Assembly: GCA_947475445.1 (NCBI GenBank)
Contig: CANJLC010000006.1
Location: forward strand, 1-64,000
Length of the DNA stretch: 64,000 nt
Source of the DNA: Alphaproteobacteria bacterium
Lineage (GTDB): Bacteria; Pseudomonadota; Alphaproteobacteria; Micropepsales; Micropepsaceae
Direction: 5' to 3'
The translations under genes and the position numbers were made by a program. This document shows, in pieces, positions 18,741 through 26,789 of this stretch. The notes beneath the pieces are model-generated. The model saw only the letters and a program-made list of their open reading frames with translations. It ran no database searches and was not told the DNA's origin. Numbering within the stretch: the stretch's first letter is position 1; the number at the start of each line of letters is the position of its first letter.

Positions 18741-18944
18741 ATGACGACTGGTACCGTGAAATTCTTCAATACCTCCAAGGGTTTTGGCTTCATCTCGCCG
18801 GAAGGCGGCGCCAAGGACGTGTTCGTGCACGCCACCGCGCTGGAAGCCGCCGGCATGACCTCGCTCTCGGAAGGCCAGAAGGTCACTTTTGACATTCAGC
18901 CTGACGCCAAGGGCTCCAAGGCCGTGAACCTGCAGAACGCCTAA
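18741..18944 (+). CDS. cspA: Cold-shock domain protein
   Basis: A 67-residue single cold-shock domain with both RNA-binding motifs: KGFGFI (RNP1, residues 13-18) and VFVHA (RNP2, from 27). Such proteins melt RNA secondary structure and act as antiterminators. The 200-nt upstream gap would supply the long structured 5' leader often seen in csp genes. The ribosome-binding site aagga lies 8 nt upstream of ATG. The gene is followed by a clear intrinsic terminator. The exact paralogue name is not determinable. Confidence 0.95.
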   Translation: MTTGTVKFFNTSKGFGFISPEGGAKDVFVHATALEAAGMTSLSEGQKVTFDIQPDAKGSKAVNLQNA

Positions 18945-18958
18945 ATCGTGATTGAGGG

Positions 18959-18999
18959 CAGGCGGCGGGGACCAAGGTCTTCGCCGCCTGTTTCTTTTT
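18959..18999 (+). terminator. Intrinsic terminator after the cold-shock gene
   Basis: A 9-bp perfect stem, caggcggcg (18959-18967) with cgccgcctg (18982-18990), is followed by tttcttttt. It starts 14 nt after the csp stop codon and separates it from the next two small genes. Confidence 0.85.
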
Positions 19000-19018
19000 C
19001 ACCGCAAAGGATCCATCC

Positions 19019-19378
19019 ATGCTTCACAACCGGCGCGCACCGCACCCGACCATCGTGGAAGAACTTGTTGCCGCCTTGGCGCCCCACCCCAAGGGGCTGC
19101 GGCGCTGGACGGTCATGCGCGCCATCCGCGCCAACCGCGAGGCCGTGTCGCGCGAGATTCCGCTGAAGCTGGAAGCCGATGTCGAACGCGCCTTCCGCCA
19201 GTTCTGCCAGGGTGAGGGCACGCGCGCCGCGGGCACGGCATTGTTCTTCCGGCCTGCCGAAAAGGCCGGCGAAGTGTGGGCGCTGAGCCCGCCACCCGCC
19301 AATACCGACGAAACGCCGGTTACAGACGCCGCAGAGGCGGTTTTGACCGTCCCCGACGAAACTCCGCCACAGGAATAG
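19019..19378 (+). CDS. Hypothetical protein, 119 aa
   Basis: Not assigned to a family. The product begins MLHNRRAPHPTIVEELV and has a basic, helical first half (TVMRAIRANREAVSREIPLKLEADVERAFRQF is predicted helix) and an acidic, Pro/Thr-rich tail from about residue 90. No signal peptide or membrane segment. ATG is preceded by aaagga at good spacing and follows the csp terminator. The first half could be a small nucleic-acid-binding helical domain, which is only a guess. It is followed 4 nt later by a 50-residue gene. Confidence 0.7.
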   Translation: MLHNRRAPHPTIVEELVAALAPHPKGLRRWTVMRAIRANREAVSREIPLKLEADVERAFRQFCQGEGTRAAGTALFFRPAEKAGEVWALSPPPANTDETPVTDAAEAVLTVPDETPPQE

Positions 19379-19382
19379 AAGC

Positions 19383-19535
19383 ATGGCGCCCAGACCCCCG
19401 AATTATTCGCAGGACCGTTTGCAGCGCGAACGCGCCCAGGCCGCAAAGACGAAAGAAAAGGCGGAGCGCAAGGCCGAGGAAACTGCCCGGCGCAAGGCAG
19501 AGCAGGCCAAGCCGACAGAGGACAGCGCCAGCTAG
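19383..19535 (+). CDS. Very small, highly charged protein, 50 aa
   Basis: The frame ATG 19383 to TAG 19533-19535 encodes 50 residues beginning MAPRPPNYSQDRLQRERA and then running as a Lys/Glu/Arg/Ala-rich helix (AKTKEKAERKAEE). The gene starts 4 nt after the preceding stop with aggaat as ribosome-binding site. Short Lys/Arg/Glu-rich proteins with a similar start are, from memory, common in alphaproteobacteria but of unknown function. No membrane segment. Confidence 0.65.
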   Translation: MAPRPPNYSQDRLQRERAQAAKTKEKAERKAEETARRKAEQAKPTEDSAS

Positions 19536-19541
19536 TCCCTT

Positions 19542-20879
19542 TCAAAAGTAAGTCAGCAGCGCCACGGACAGATACTGCGTATTGCCGTAATGGTTGGCAT
19601 TGGGCGCGGTGTCCAGGAAGCGGCCCTTGGCGAGCCAGGCCGCATTGAGTTCCGCGCGCAATATCTGCGGCACCACCCACCAGCGCACGCGGCCTTCGAG
19701 TTGATGGCCGGCGAAATTGCCGGAACGCCCCGACGGATCAATCACGCCGGAGGTGGAGAAGGCATCGCGCCTGTTGGCCAGCCACATCGGGCGATAGACC
19801 AGGAAGGCGTCGATGCTGGGCGGCAGTTCGAATTCGAAACGCAGGGCGGGCGTGGCAATATTGGCGCGGCCGATCTGGGCGTAAATTCCGCCCGGGGCAA
19901 AATCCGAGCGGCGCATGCCGAACAGCGTGTCAAAGCGGGCATAGTCCGGACCCGAACCCCCACTGGCATAGTCATATTGCAGCGACAAACGCGGCTTGTT
20001 CTCGCCCGCAAACATGTAGCCGGCGCTGAGATGGGCGAACCAGGCCGCGACATCGAGATTCGCAGCGTTGGCGGCGGTTGAGGCCTTGATGGTACCGGTT
20101 TGCGCGATGACTTCGGCCTCATAGTCCCATGCGTTCGGCGCCGGATTGCTCAAGAGGTGGGCATCGAAATTCTGCAGGTTGCGATTGCGGGTGGGCCGCC
20201 CCGGCGTGTCTCCTTCGGCAAAGCCGTAATAGCCAAGCTCGCCGGTGGCCCCCAGGATGCCGGGCTTGGCGACGATGCCGCCCCAGAGCTGCTGGTCGAA
20301 GCCTTCATGGTCGAAGGCGATGGCGTTATCGAGAATGGCGGCGGCTTTGTCGGGCCGCCTTTGCTGGGGCAGGACATAGAAAAGCGTCAGGCCGGTGCCG
20401 TCGGCCCAGCGGGCATCGGTCTTGAGGCCGGTATAGCCGTTGGTGGAGTTGCGGTAATCATCCGCCGCGATCAGGCGGCGCGATCCGATATTGAGGGTAA
20501 AGCGCCCGGCCTGGAATGCCATGGTGGGGCCATCGCCGAAAGGCTTCAGGCCGTCGGCGACGAAATAGGCCTGCAGCAGTTCCAGCGCATTGACTTCCGC
20601 TGTGCCGATGGCGCTGCGGGGCTTGGTGCCGTAACCGCGGCTGTCATACAGCTCGGCGCCGATCTTCCAGCCCCCCTGGCGATATTCGCCCAGCAGCTGG
20701 CTGCGGAAACTGGTGATGGTGTCGGAAGCGCCGAAGCCTGCGCGCGACTGGCCTTCCAGCGTTTCGTAGCGGGCCCGGACAAAGCCGGAATAGGTAAAGC
20801 CGTCCTTGGCGGTTTGCGCATGGACGGCAGGGGCGATGCCCGCGCAAAGGCAGGCCGCGAGCACAAGGCGGTGAATCAC
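19542..20879 (-). CDS. Outer-membrane beta-barrel, alginate-export (AlgE-like) family
   Basis: A 445-residue protein with a Sec signal peptide (MIHRLVLAACLCAGIAPAVHAQ) and a C-terminal aromatic residue (LLTYF), as for porins. The barrel has alternating strands and the early FVRARYETLEGQ and late NHYGNTQYLSVALLTYF segments seen in alginate-export-domain proteins. Start is GTG at 20879, overlapping the divL stop (GTGA), so it is coupled to an envelope/cell-cycle regulator. Its cargo is unknown; the name does not imply alginate. Confidence 0.8.
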   Translation of the reverse strand: MIHRLVLAACLCAGIAPAVHAQTAKDGFTYSGFVRARYETLEGQSRAGFGASDTITSFRSQLLGEYRQGGWKIGAELYDSRGYGTKPRSAIGTAEVNALELLQAYFVADGLKPFGDGPTMAFQAGRFTLNIGSRRLIAADDYRNSTNGYTGLKTDARWADGTGLTLFYVLPQQRRPDKAAAILDNAIAFDHEGFDQQLWGGIVAKPGILGATGELGYYGFAEGDTPGRPTRNRNLQNFDAHLLSNPAPNAWDYEAEVIAQTGTIKASTAANAANLDVAAWFAHLSAGYMFAGENKPRLSLQYDYASGGSGPDYARFDTLFGMRRSDFAPGGIYAQIGRANIATPALRFEFELPPSIDAFLVYRPMWLANRRDAFSTSGVIDPSGRSGNFAGHQLEGRVRWWVVPQILRAELNAAWLAKGRFLDTAPNANHYGNTQYLSVALLTYF

Positions 20880-23314
20880 AGATACGCGACCTTCTGGCCG
20901 CCTTCCGTGCCTTCTTCGGGGCGCGGCGTGTCGGAGATGCGGCGGGGGATGTGGCAGCGCACCAGTGTGCCGCCGCCATTTGTCGAAGTGGGCGGGCTGC
21001 TTTCAATCTCGACCCAGCCGTCATGCAATTCCATGAAACGGTTGACCAGCGCCAGGCCCAGACCGGCGCCGGCGCGGGTGCCGCCGCTGGCGCGTGCGGA
21101 GAAGCGCTCGAACACATTGGCCTTCACGTCCTTGGGCAGGCCGGGGCCGTTGTCCTTGACCGATATCTGCACGTCTTCGCCGATGATGCGGCCCGAGAGT
21201 ATGATCTTGCCGCCGCGCGGCGTGAACTTGAAGGCGTTGGACAGCAGGTTGAACACGATCTGGCGCATGCGGCGCTGGTCGGCCAGGAAGATGCCTTCGC
21301 CGGGCTTGCAGTCCAGTTCCAGGGTGAGGTTGAGCTTGGACGCCCATTCACCGGCATGGGAGGCGACATCGGCCAGGAGGCCGTAAAGATCAATGCGCTC
21401 CAGCTCCAGCCGCATGGCGCCGGATTCCACCAGCGCCAAATCGAGAATGTCGTTGATCAGTTCCTTCAGCGTGCCCGCGCCGCTGACAATGGCGTCGACA
21501 TATTCCTTCTGGCGGGGGTTCATGTCGCCCGGCACGCCAGACGCCAGATGCTCGGAGAAGCCCAGGATGGTGTTGAGCGGGGTGCGCAGTTCGTAACTGA
21601 CATGCTTGATGAAGTCGGATTTGAGCTTGTCGGCGGCTTCCAGCGCGTCGCCGCGGTCGCGCAGGGCGCTTTCGATGCGGAAGCGGTCGCTGACATCGGC
21701 GAAGGTCACCAGCGTGGCGCCATCGGGCAGCGGCGAAAGGTTGAGCGCCAGGATGGTGCGGTCGCTGCGTTCGATCTCGCCCATGTCGCGGGCCGAGGCG
21801 GCGCCGGAGACGATCTGCTGGATCAGCCGGTCCCACATTTCGCCGTCGCCGAACTTGCGGGTGGCGTTCTGCGCGATGGTGCGGATATGGGGCTCGCCGT
21901 CCAACTCATCTTCGCGCATGTCCCAGATGCGGGCGAAAGCGGCATTGTGCAGCTTCATGCGGCCATCGGGGCCGAACACCGCCACGCCTTCCACCAGCGT
22001 GTCGAGGGTGGCGGACTGCACCTTGATCAGCGTGTTGTAGCTGGATTCCAGCGCCAGTTTTTCGGTGACGTCTTCATAGAGGAAGGACAGGCCGCCAAAG
22101 GGATGGGGCTGCGCCACCACCCGCATCGTCTGGCCGCCGGGAATGTGCCACAGCTCTTCATCGGCCGCGCCGCCCTGGTAGAGCGACAGGCGCGAACGTT
22201 TCCAGGCCTGGTAATCGCGCTGTTCCGGCAATTTGCGCATCTCGCGCAGGCGGTCGAGGATTTCACCGTCGGAGGGGTGGCGGTCCAGCCAGGCGTCCGG
22301 GAAGCCCCACAGCCGGGCGAAAGCCTTGTTGTAGAAGGTCAGCTTCTGGTCCTTGCCGAAGATGGCGACCGCCGTCTGGAGCTTGTCCAGCGTGTCGGCA
22401 TGGGCATCGACATGCTGCTGCAGGCGGGCTTCGGCGGCGGCGACATCGGTGACGTCGGTGGCGGTGCCGATGATGCCGGCATCGCCCAGCGGAATTTCGG
22501 TGAAGGTGATGGCGCGGCGCTGGCCCGCGATCACGGCGAAGCGCTTGGTCTCCAGCATCACATTCTGGGAACGGGCGCTGGCGGCAAGGTCGCGTTCGGT
22601 CTTGTCCAGCGCCGCCTGGTCGCGGCGCGCGGCATCGAGGTCGCTGCTGCCGGTTGCGGAAATATAGGCATGGTTGGCCCAGGTCAGCGCCAGCGCCTTG
22701 TCGCGCAGCCATACCGGGATGGGCAGCGCGTCGAGGATGGCGCGGAAATCGGTGGTGGCCATCGCCGCCAGCGGTTCTTCCAGCCACACGGCCGCCATGG
22801 AGCCGACGGCGCGGCCGCGGGCCACCAGCTTGCGGCCATGCGCGTCTGCCACCGGGATCTGGAACGTGAGGCCCTTGTCGGAGAGATCGTCGAGCGCCTG
22901 GGACAGCGCCAGCGCATCAGGCCCCTTGAGGCAGGAATCCAGCAGCGCATCGCCGCCGCCATAAGAGAAAGGGCCGCTTCCGTCGCGGCCCCACACCACC
23001 AGCGCTTCGCGTCCCGCGCCCAGAAGCGCGTCCCGTTCACCGACTGCGGCACGGGTGCGGGCGGCGCTGTTCTTGAGGGTGCGGCGCATGCGCTGGGAAC
23101 TGCGCTGTTCCGCCAGCGCCCAGAGCGAGGCGGCAACCGCCAGCGCCACGGCGCCCACCGAGAGGGCGGACAGCACCAGCAGGCGGCCATTGTCGAAGCT
23201 GGCCTGGGCAGCGGTGGTGGCGGCGAGGCAAGGCAGTGTGGAAGACGACAAGAGGGTGACGCCACCCCCCAGCCGGATCCACTTACCCACAGTCTTGGTC
23301 CTGTTGGGACCCAT
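20876..23314 (-). CDS. divL: DivL-type PAS-domain pseudo-histidine kinase
   Basis: The 812-residue protein has one N-terminal membrane segment (about residues 45-70), two or more PAS domains, a dimerisation domain and an HATPase domain (N box NLLSNAFKFTP, G1 DNGPGLP, G2 GAGLGLALVNRF). The H box reads HVSYELRTPL: the phospho-accepting His is Tyr574, the hallmark of DivL, which in Caulobacter binds DivK and controls CckA and so CtrA. It lies near ahcY as in related genomes. GTGA overlap with the porin gene downstream is unusual. Confidence 0.9.
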   Translation of the reverse strand: MGPNRTKTVGKWIRLGGGVTLLSSSTLPCLAATTAAQASFDNGRLLVLSALSVGAVALAVAASLWALAEQRSSQRMRRTLKNSAARTRAAVGERDALLGAGREALVVWGRDGSGPFSYGGGDALLDSCLKGPDALALSQALDDLSDKGLTFQIPVADAHGRKLVARGRAVGSMAAVWLEEPLAAMATTDFRAILDALPIPVWLRDKALALTWANHAYISATGSSDLDAARRDQAALDKTERDLAASARSQNVMLETKRFAVIAGQRRAITFTEIPLGDAGIIGTATDVTDVAAAEARLQQHVDAHADTLDKLQTAVAIFGKDQKLTFYNKAFARLWGFPDAWLDRHPSDGEILDRLREMRKLPEQRDYQAWKRSRLSLYQGGAADEELWHIPGGQTMRVVAQPHPFGGLSFLYEDVTEKLALESSYNTLIKVQSATLDTLVEGVAVFGPDGRMKLHNAAFARIWDMREDELDGEPHIRTIAQNATRKFGDGEMWDRLIQQIVSGAASARDMGEIERSDRTILALNLSPLPDGATLVTFADVSDRFRIESALRDRGDALEAADKLKSDFIKHVSYELRTPLNTILGFSEHLASGVPGDMNPRQKEYVDAIVSGAGTLKELINDILDLALVESGAMRLELERIDLYGLLADVASHAGEWASKLNLTLELDCKPGEGIFLADQRRMRQIVFNLLSNAFKFTPRGGKIILSGRIIGEDVQISVKDNGPGLPKDVKANVFERFSARASGGTRAGAGLGLALVNRFMELHDGWVEIESSPPTSTNGGGTLVRCHIPRRISDTPRPEEGTEGGQKVAYL

Positions 23315-23339
23315 CCCCGCCCGCCTGTTAACCGTGCCG

Positions 23340-23480
23340 CAAACCGCGAATCACTGTTGAATCAACAAGATAGCTTCGGAGACCGAGTCCGCATAGGGAT
23401 TGTGGTTAAGAAATTATGAAAATCTATGGGCGGCCCACACCCCTAAATCTGGGGTCTGTGGATAATTAACGATTCAAATC
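23340..23480 (-). promoter_or_regulatory. divL upstream region with GANTC sites and a CtrA-like motif
   Basis: Three GANTC sites (23348-23352, 23359-23363, 23471-23475), the target of the CcrM methylase, lie within 130 nt. A TTAA-N7-TGAA sequence at 23406-23420 matches the CtrA box TTAA-N7-TTAA except for one base. This is the AT-rich gap upstream of divL. Cell-cycle regulation is inferred from these motifs only. Confidence 0.4.
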
Positions 23481-23582
23481 AAGGCGTTAAGAATTCCGAA
23501 CACGGACAATGGGTTGCCGTAAGGGAGGCCCCGTTTACGGGGGCGCAGCCAGGGCGCTGGCCACGGCGGCCGCGAAAAGCGT

Positions 23583-23864
23583 CTAGGAGGGGAGCCAGTT
23601 TCTGGCATAGGCCCGCGGGGCGTAGCCCAGTTTTGTCATGCAGCCAGCGTAGACCGTGTTGTAGGTCCGGTTGCGTTCATAGCTGGTGCCGCTGATGCCG
23701 CGCAGGGTGTAGGAACCATTTTCATCCGCCAGGGTGGCGCAGGCCTGGTTGTCGGCCTCGAAGCGGGCAATGTCGGGACCGGTTTCGAAATAATCGCCAT
23801 TGTGCCGCACGATGCTGGAGCAGCCGGCAACAAGGATGAGGGGGAGAAGAAAAAGGGCGCGCAT
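23583..23864 (-). CDS. Small lipoprotein, 93 aa
   Basis: MRALFLLPLILVAGCSS carries a lipobox (LVAGC), so the mature protein starts at Cys15 and is lipid-anchored. The rest is a short domain with two more Cys (QACATLADENGS and YAGCMTKLGY) likely to form a disulfide. The YNTVYAGCMTKLGYAPR segment resembles small outer-membrane-associated lipoproteins that I cannot name. It lies downstream of ahcY on the same strand, separated by 70 nt with a hairpin. Confidence 0.8.
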   Translation of the reverse strand: MRALFLLPLILVAGCSSIVRHNGDYFETGPDIARFEADNQACATLADENGSYTLRGISGTSYERNRTYNTVYAGCMTKLGYAPRAYARNWLPS

Positions 23865-23905
23865 ACCGCTACGTAGCGCGCCCTGTTCTGTTTCGGCAAG
23901 TCTGG

Positions 23906-23925
23906 ATTCCCGCTTGCGCGGGAAT
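23906..23925. repeat. Dispersed-type palindrome between ahcY and the lipoprotein gene
   Basis: attcccgc (23906-23913) pairs with gcgggaat (23918-23925) around loop ttgc. With its flanks (tctgg before, gaca after) it resembles an extragenic repeat found in many proteobacterial genomes. It lies 9 nt past the ahcY stop and may end or stabilise the ahcY message. Confidence 0.6.
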
Positions 23926-23934
23926 GACAGGAAA

Positions 23935-25341
23935 TTAGTACCTGTAGGTATCCGGCTTGTACGGACCGGCCTTCGGAATGGTGATGTAGTCCGACTGCTT
24001 GGTGCTGAGTTCGGTCAGCTGCGCGCCGACCTTGGCCAGATGGAGGCGGGCGACCTTTTCGTCCAGCACCTTGGGAAGGACATAGACCTTCTTCTCGTAC
24101 TTGCCGGTGTTCTGCCACAGTTCGATCTGCGCCAGGGTCTGGTTGGTGAAGCTGGCGCTCATCACGAAGGAGGGGTGGCCCATCGCGTTGCCCAGATTCA
24201 CCAGGCGGCCTTCCGACAGCATGATGATGCGCTTGCCGTCGGGGAATTCGATTTCATCCACCTGCGGCTTGATGTTGTGCCACTTGAGATTCTTGGTGGC
24301 GGCGATCTGAATTTCCGAGTCAAAGTGGCCGATGTTGCAGACGATGGCGCGGTCCTTCATGGCCCGCATGTGATCCAGCGTGATGACATCGACATTGCCG
24401 GTGGCGGTGACGAAAATGTCGGCCTTGGGCGCGGCGGTTTCCATGGTGACGACTTCATAGCCTTCCATGGCGGCCTGCAGGGCGCAGATCGGGTCGATTT
24501 CCGAAACCATCACGCGGCAGCCGGCATTGCGCAGCGAGGCGGCGGAGCCCTTGCCCACATCGCCAAAGCCCGCGACCATGGCGACCTTGCCGGCCATCAT
24601 CACGTCGGTGCCGCGGCGGATGCCGTCCACCAGCGATTCCTTGCAGCCGTAGAGATTGTCGAACTTGGACTTGGTGACGCTGTCATTGACGTTGATGGCG
24701 GGGAACAGCAGCTTGCCTTCCTTCTCCATCAGGTACAGGCGATGCACGCCGGTGGTGGTTTCTTCCGACACGCCCTTGATGGAGGCGGCGATTTCCGCGA
24801 ACCAGCCCTTGGGCTTTTCCTTCAGCAGGCGCTTGATCAGGGCGTAGAAGACTTCTTCTTCCTCATTCTCCGGCTTTTCCAGGAAACCGACATCGCCCTT
24901 TTCGGCGCGCAGGCCGTGATGCACCAGCATGGTGGCGTCGCCGCCATCGTCCAGGATCATGTTGGGATAGCCGCCGCCATGCCATTCGAACAGCTTGGCG
25001 GTGTAGTCCCAGTAATCCTTGAGGCTCTCGCCCTTGACGGCGAAGACGGGGATGCCGGCGGCCGCAATGGCGGCGGCGGCATGGTCCTGGGTCGAATAGA
25101 TGTTGCACGACACCCAGCGGATATCGGCGCCCAGCGCCTTCAGGGTTTCGATCAGGACGGCAGTCTGGATGGTCATGTGCAGCGAGCCGGCGATGCGCGC
25201 GCCCTTCAGTGGCTGGCTCTTGCCATATTCGGCGCGGGTCGCCATCAGGCCGGGCATCTCGATCTCGGCGATGTTGAGTTCCTTGCGGCCCCAATCGGCG
25301 AGGGTGATGTCCTTGACGATATAGTCGTTGAAAGCGGCCAT
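23935..25341 (-). CDS. ahcY: Adenosylhomocysteinase
   Basis: Splits S-adenosylhomocysteine into adenosine and homocysteine, clearing the inhibitor made by every SAM-dependent methyltransferase. The 468-residue sequence has the NAD motif [26 protein letters not shown], and the C-terminal [12 protein letters not shown] tail that reaches the partner subunit's NAD site. Full length. The start codon lies at the foot of an inverted repeat whose loop holds the ribosome-binding site (see separate entries), hinting at translational control. Confidence 0.98.
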   Translation of the reverse strand: MAAFNDYIVKDITLADWGRKELNIAEIEMPGLMATRAEYGKSQPLKGARIAGSLHMTIQTAVLIETLKALGADIRWVSCNIYSTQDHAAAAIAAAGIPVFAVKGESLKDYWDYTAKLFEWHGGGYPNMILDDGGDATMLVHHGLRAEKGDVGFLEKPENEEEEVFYALIKRLLKEKPKGWFAEIAASIKGVSEETTTGVHRLYLMEKEGKLLFPAINVNDSVTKSKFDNLYGCKESLVDGIRRGTDVMMAGKVAMVAGFGDVGKGSAASLRNAGCRVMVSEIDPICALQAAMEGYEVVTMETAAPKADIFVTATGNVDVITLDHMRAMKDRAIVCNIGHFDSEIQIAATKNLKWHNIKPQVDEIEFPDGKRIIMLSEGRLVNLGNAMGHPSFVMSASFTNQTLAQIELWQNTGKYEKKVYVLPKVLDEKVARLHLAKVGAQLTELSTKQSDYITIPKAGPYKPDTYRY

Positions 25342-25372
25342 GCGCGCGATTCCTTGAATGATGCGCGCTGGC
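25337..25372 (-). promoter_or_regulatory. Hairpin enclosing the ahcY ribosome-binding site and start codon
   Basis: On the minus strand gcca-gcgcgc (25372-25363) can pair with gcgcgc-a-tggc (25347-25337), leaving one bulged A, the first base of the ATG. The 15-nt loop contains aagga. Ten base pairs, mostly GC, would hold the start codon. It does not match the SAH or SAM riboswitch consensus I know, so this is a structural observation only. Confidence 0.45.
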
Positions 25373-25414
25373 TATAGCAGCGGGCCCGGAAGGCGGCAAG
25401 AAGGATATAAAGAT

Positions 25415-25442
25415 ATTCGCATATGCTTATGGCATTGCGAAT
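25415..25442. promoter_or_regulatory. Inverted repeat upstream of ahcY
   Basis: attcgca-t-atgc (25415-25426) pairs with gcat-tgcgaat (25432-25442), 11 bp with one bulge around a 5-nt loop, in an AT-rich gap 74 nt upstream of the ahcY ATG and 23 nt past the stop of the preceding gene. It could be an operator for an ArsR-type SAH regulator, or a weak terminator of the upstream gene. Confidence 0.45.
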
Positions 25443-25464
25443 TTATGTCAGCAGACCCAAAGGG

Positions 25465-26376
25465 TTAGGGTCCCTCGACGGTATAGCCCTTGGCCCTAAG
25501 CAGGGCGGGGACGCCGTCGTTGCCCGCCAGATGCGCCGCGCCGACGGTGACAAAGTAACGGCCACCCTCTTTCAGCATGGCGTCGATCTGTTCGGCCCAG
25601 TTCCGGTTGCGGTCGGTCAGCAGCCGCTTGCGCGCGTCCGGATAGGGCGCGAAGTCGGAATCCATGATCTCGCCGATGGTTTTGACGTCGCCCTTGCTCC
25701 AGGCGGCGACCAGCGGCGTCAGCCGGAAAGTGCGGTCCTGCTGGAAGCGTTTCAGGCTGGCCTGGAATTCGCCCATCTTCATGTCGCCGTCCGGCGGCGC
25801 CAGCATGTTGAATTGCTCTTCCACGCTCTCCAGGTAGCGCACTTTCAGGCCACGCTCATTGGCCCAGCTCATCATCACATAATCGACGCCGGCGTCGGGA
25901 TAGAAGCTGCGGTTCATGCTGGCCGCGATGTTCAATTCCATCGAGGCCAGCCAGGGCTGCTTGCGATCCATCAGGGCAGGCTGCAGGTGGGCTGCGGCCA
26001 GGACGGTATCGTAATCGGCCTGGATTTCCGGCGGCAGCATGGCGCGCAGCGACTGGCCTTCGGGCAGGGCGCCGCGCGCGGCCATCAGCGTATCGAGCGT
26101 GGTGCGAGAGGTCCTGTCGGTGGGCGCCTCGAAGACAAAGATGTTGGTGCGGCCAAGGGCGTGCAGGATATCGGGCGTCACCCAGTGGAGCGTGGCGGGC
26201 AGCACATGGATGGAGCCGAACAAGGTCATCTGCGCCCTGCCGGTCTTGATGTGCCACAGGACGGGCCTGGCCTTCATGTCCTTGGTGATGACGGGGGTGT
26301 CCGTGACGTCCGCCAGGGCGGGTGCGCCCGGCAGGGCCAGCAAGGCAAGGAATGCCAGCAGCAATTTCCTGGACAT
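25465..26376 (-). CDS. TraB/GumN family protein, exported
   Basis: A 303-residue protein with a Sec signal (MSRKLLLAFLALLALPGAPALA). The family pattern is present: LWHIKTGRAQMTLFGSIHVLP near the start (the two GS/H motif regions) and FVTVGAAHLAGNDGVPALLRAKGY near the end. Members of this fold, related to Tiki metalloproteases, have largely unknown bacterial roles. I chose the ATG at 26376 because gggag lies 6 nt upstream; an ATG four codons earlier is possible. Confidence 0.85.
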   Translation of the reverse strand: MSRKLLLAFLALLALPGAPALADVTDTPVITKDMKARPVLWHIKTGRAQMTLFGSIHVLPATLHWVTPDILHALGRTNIFVFEAPTDRTSRTTLDTLMAARGALPEGQSLRAMLPPEIQADYDTVLAAAHLQPALMDRKQPWLASMELNIAASMNRSFYPDAGVDYVMMSWANERGLKVRYLESVEEQFNMLAPPDGDMKMGEFQASLKRFQQDRTFRLTPLVAAWSKGDVKTIGEIMDSDFAPYPDARKRLLTDRNRNWAEQIDAMLKEGGRYFVTVGAAHLAGNDGVPALLRAKGYTVEGP

Positions 26377-26499
26377 GAGTGCTCCCATTTTCCGTCACGC
26401 CCGTATTTTTACGGGTCGTGCCCCTCAGCGGATCATTTTGCGCCGGGAGAGGGCGGGCGGCAAGTATTTACGATGTTCATGCTGCACTGCCGCGCGAAG

Positions 26500-26775
26500 C
26501 TACTCTTCGCCAAACTTGGCCTCGATCAATGCCAGCATGGCCCGCAGGGCCAGGTGGGCGTCGGCGCCTTCCGCTTCCAGGCCCACTTCGCAGCCCTGGC
26601 TGGCGGCCAGCATCATCAGGCCCATGATGGAACGGGCATTCACCCGCTGGCCGTCCTTGATGAAAGTGATTTCCGAGTCAAAGCGCGCGGCGGCTTCCAC
26701 CACCTTGGCGCTGGCCCGCGCATGCAGGCCCCTTTTGTTGGTGATGCGGGCGGTGGCTTCCAGCTTGCCGAACAT
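26500..26775 (-). CDS. ptsH: HPr phosphocarrier protein (nitrogen-type PTS)
   Basis: Small phosphocarrier that takes phosphate from EI on His18 (RGLHARAS) and passes it to EIIA proteins. Ser49 in VNARSIMGLMML matches the HPr-kinase target site, which fits the hprK gene nearby. It is 91 residues. No sugar permease is encoded here, so the system should be regulatory rather than a sugar importer. It follows the EIIA gene by 14 nt on the same strand. Confidence 0.96.
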   Translation of the reverse strand: MFGKLEATARITNKRGLHARASAKVVEAAARFDSEITFIKDGQRVNARSIMGLMMLAASQGCEVGLEAEGADAHLALRAMLALIEAKFGEE

Positions 26776-26789
26776 CCCGCCCGCGCTCC

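Noticed and set aside
20951-23419. An 822-codon plus-strand frame opposite divL
   Set aside because: Low-complexity translation typical of antisense in GC-rich DNA; divL has all kinase motifs on the minus strand.
25337-25442. A standard SAH or SAM riboswitch before ahcY
   Set aside because: The conserved core sequences of the classes I know are not present; only inverted repeats are seen.
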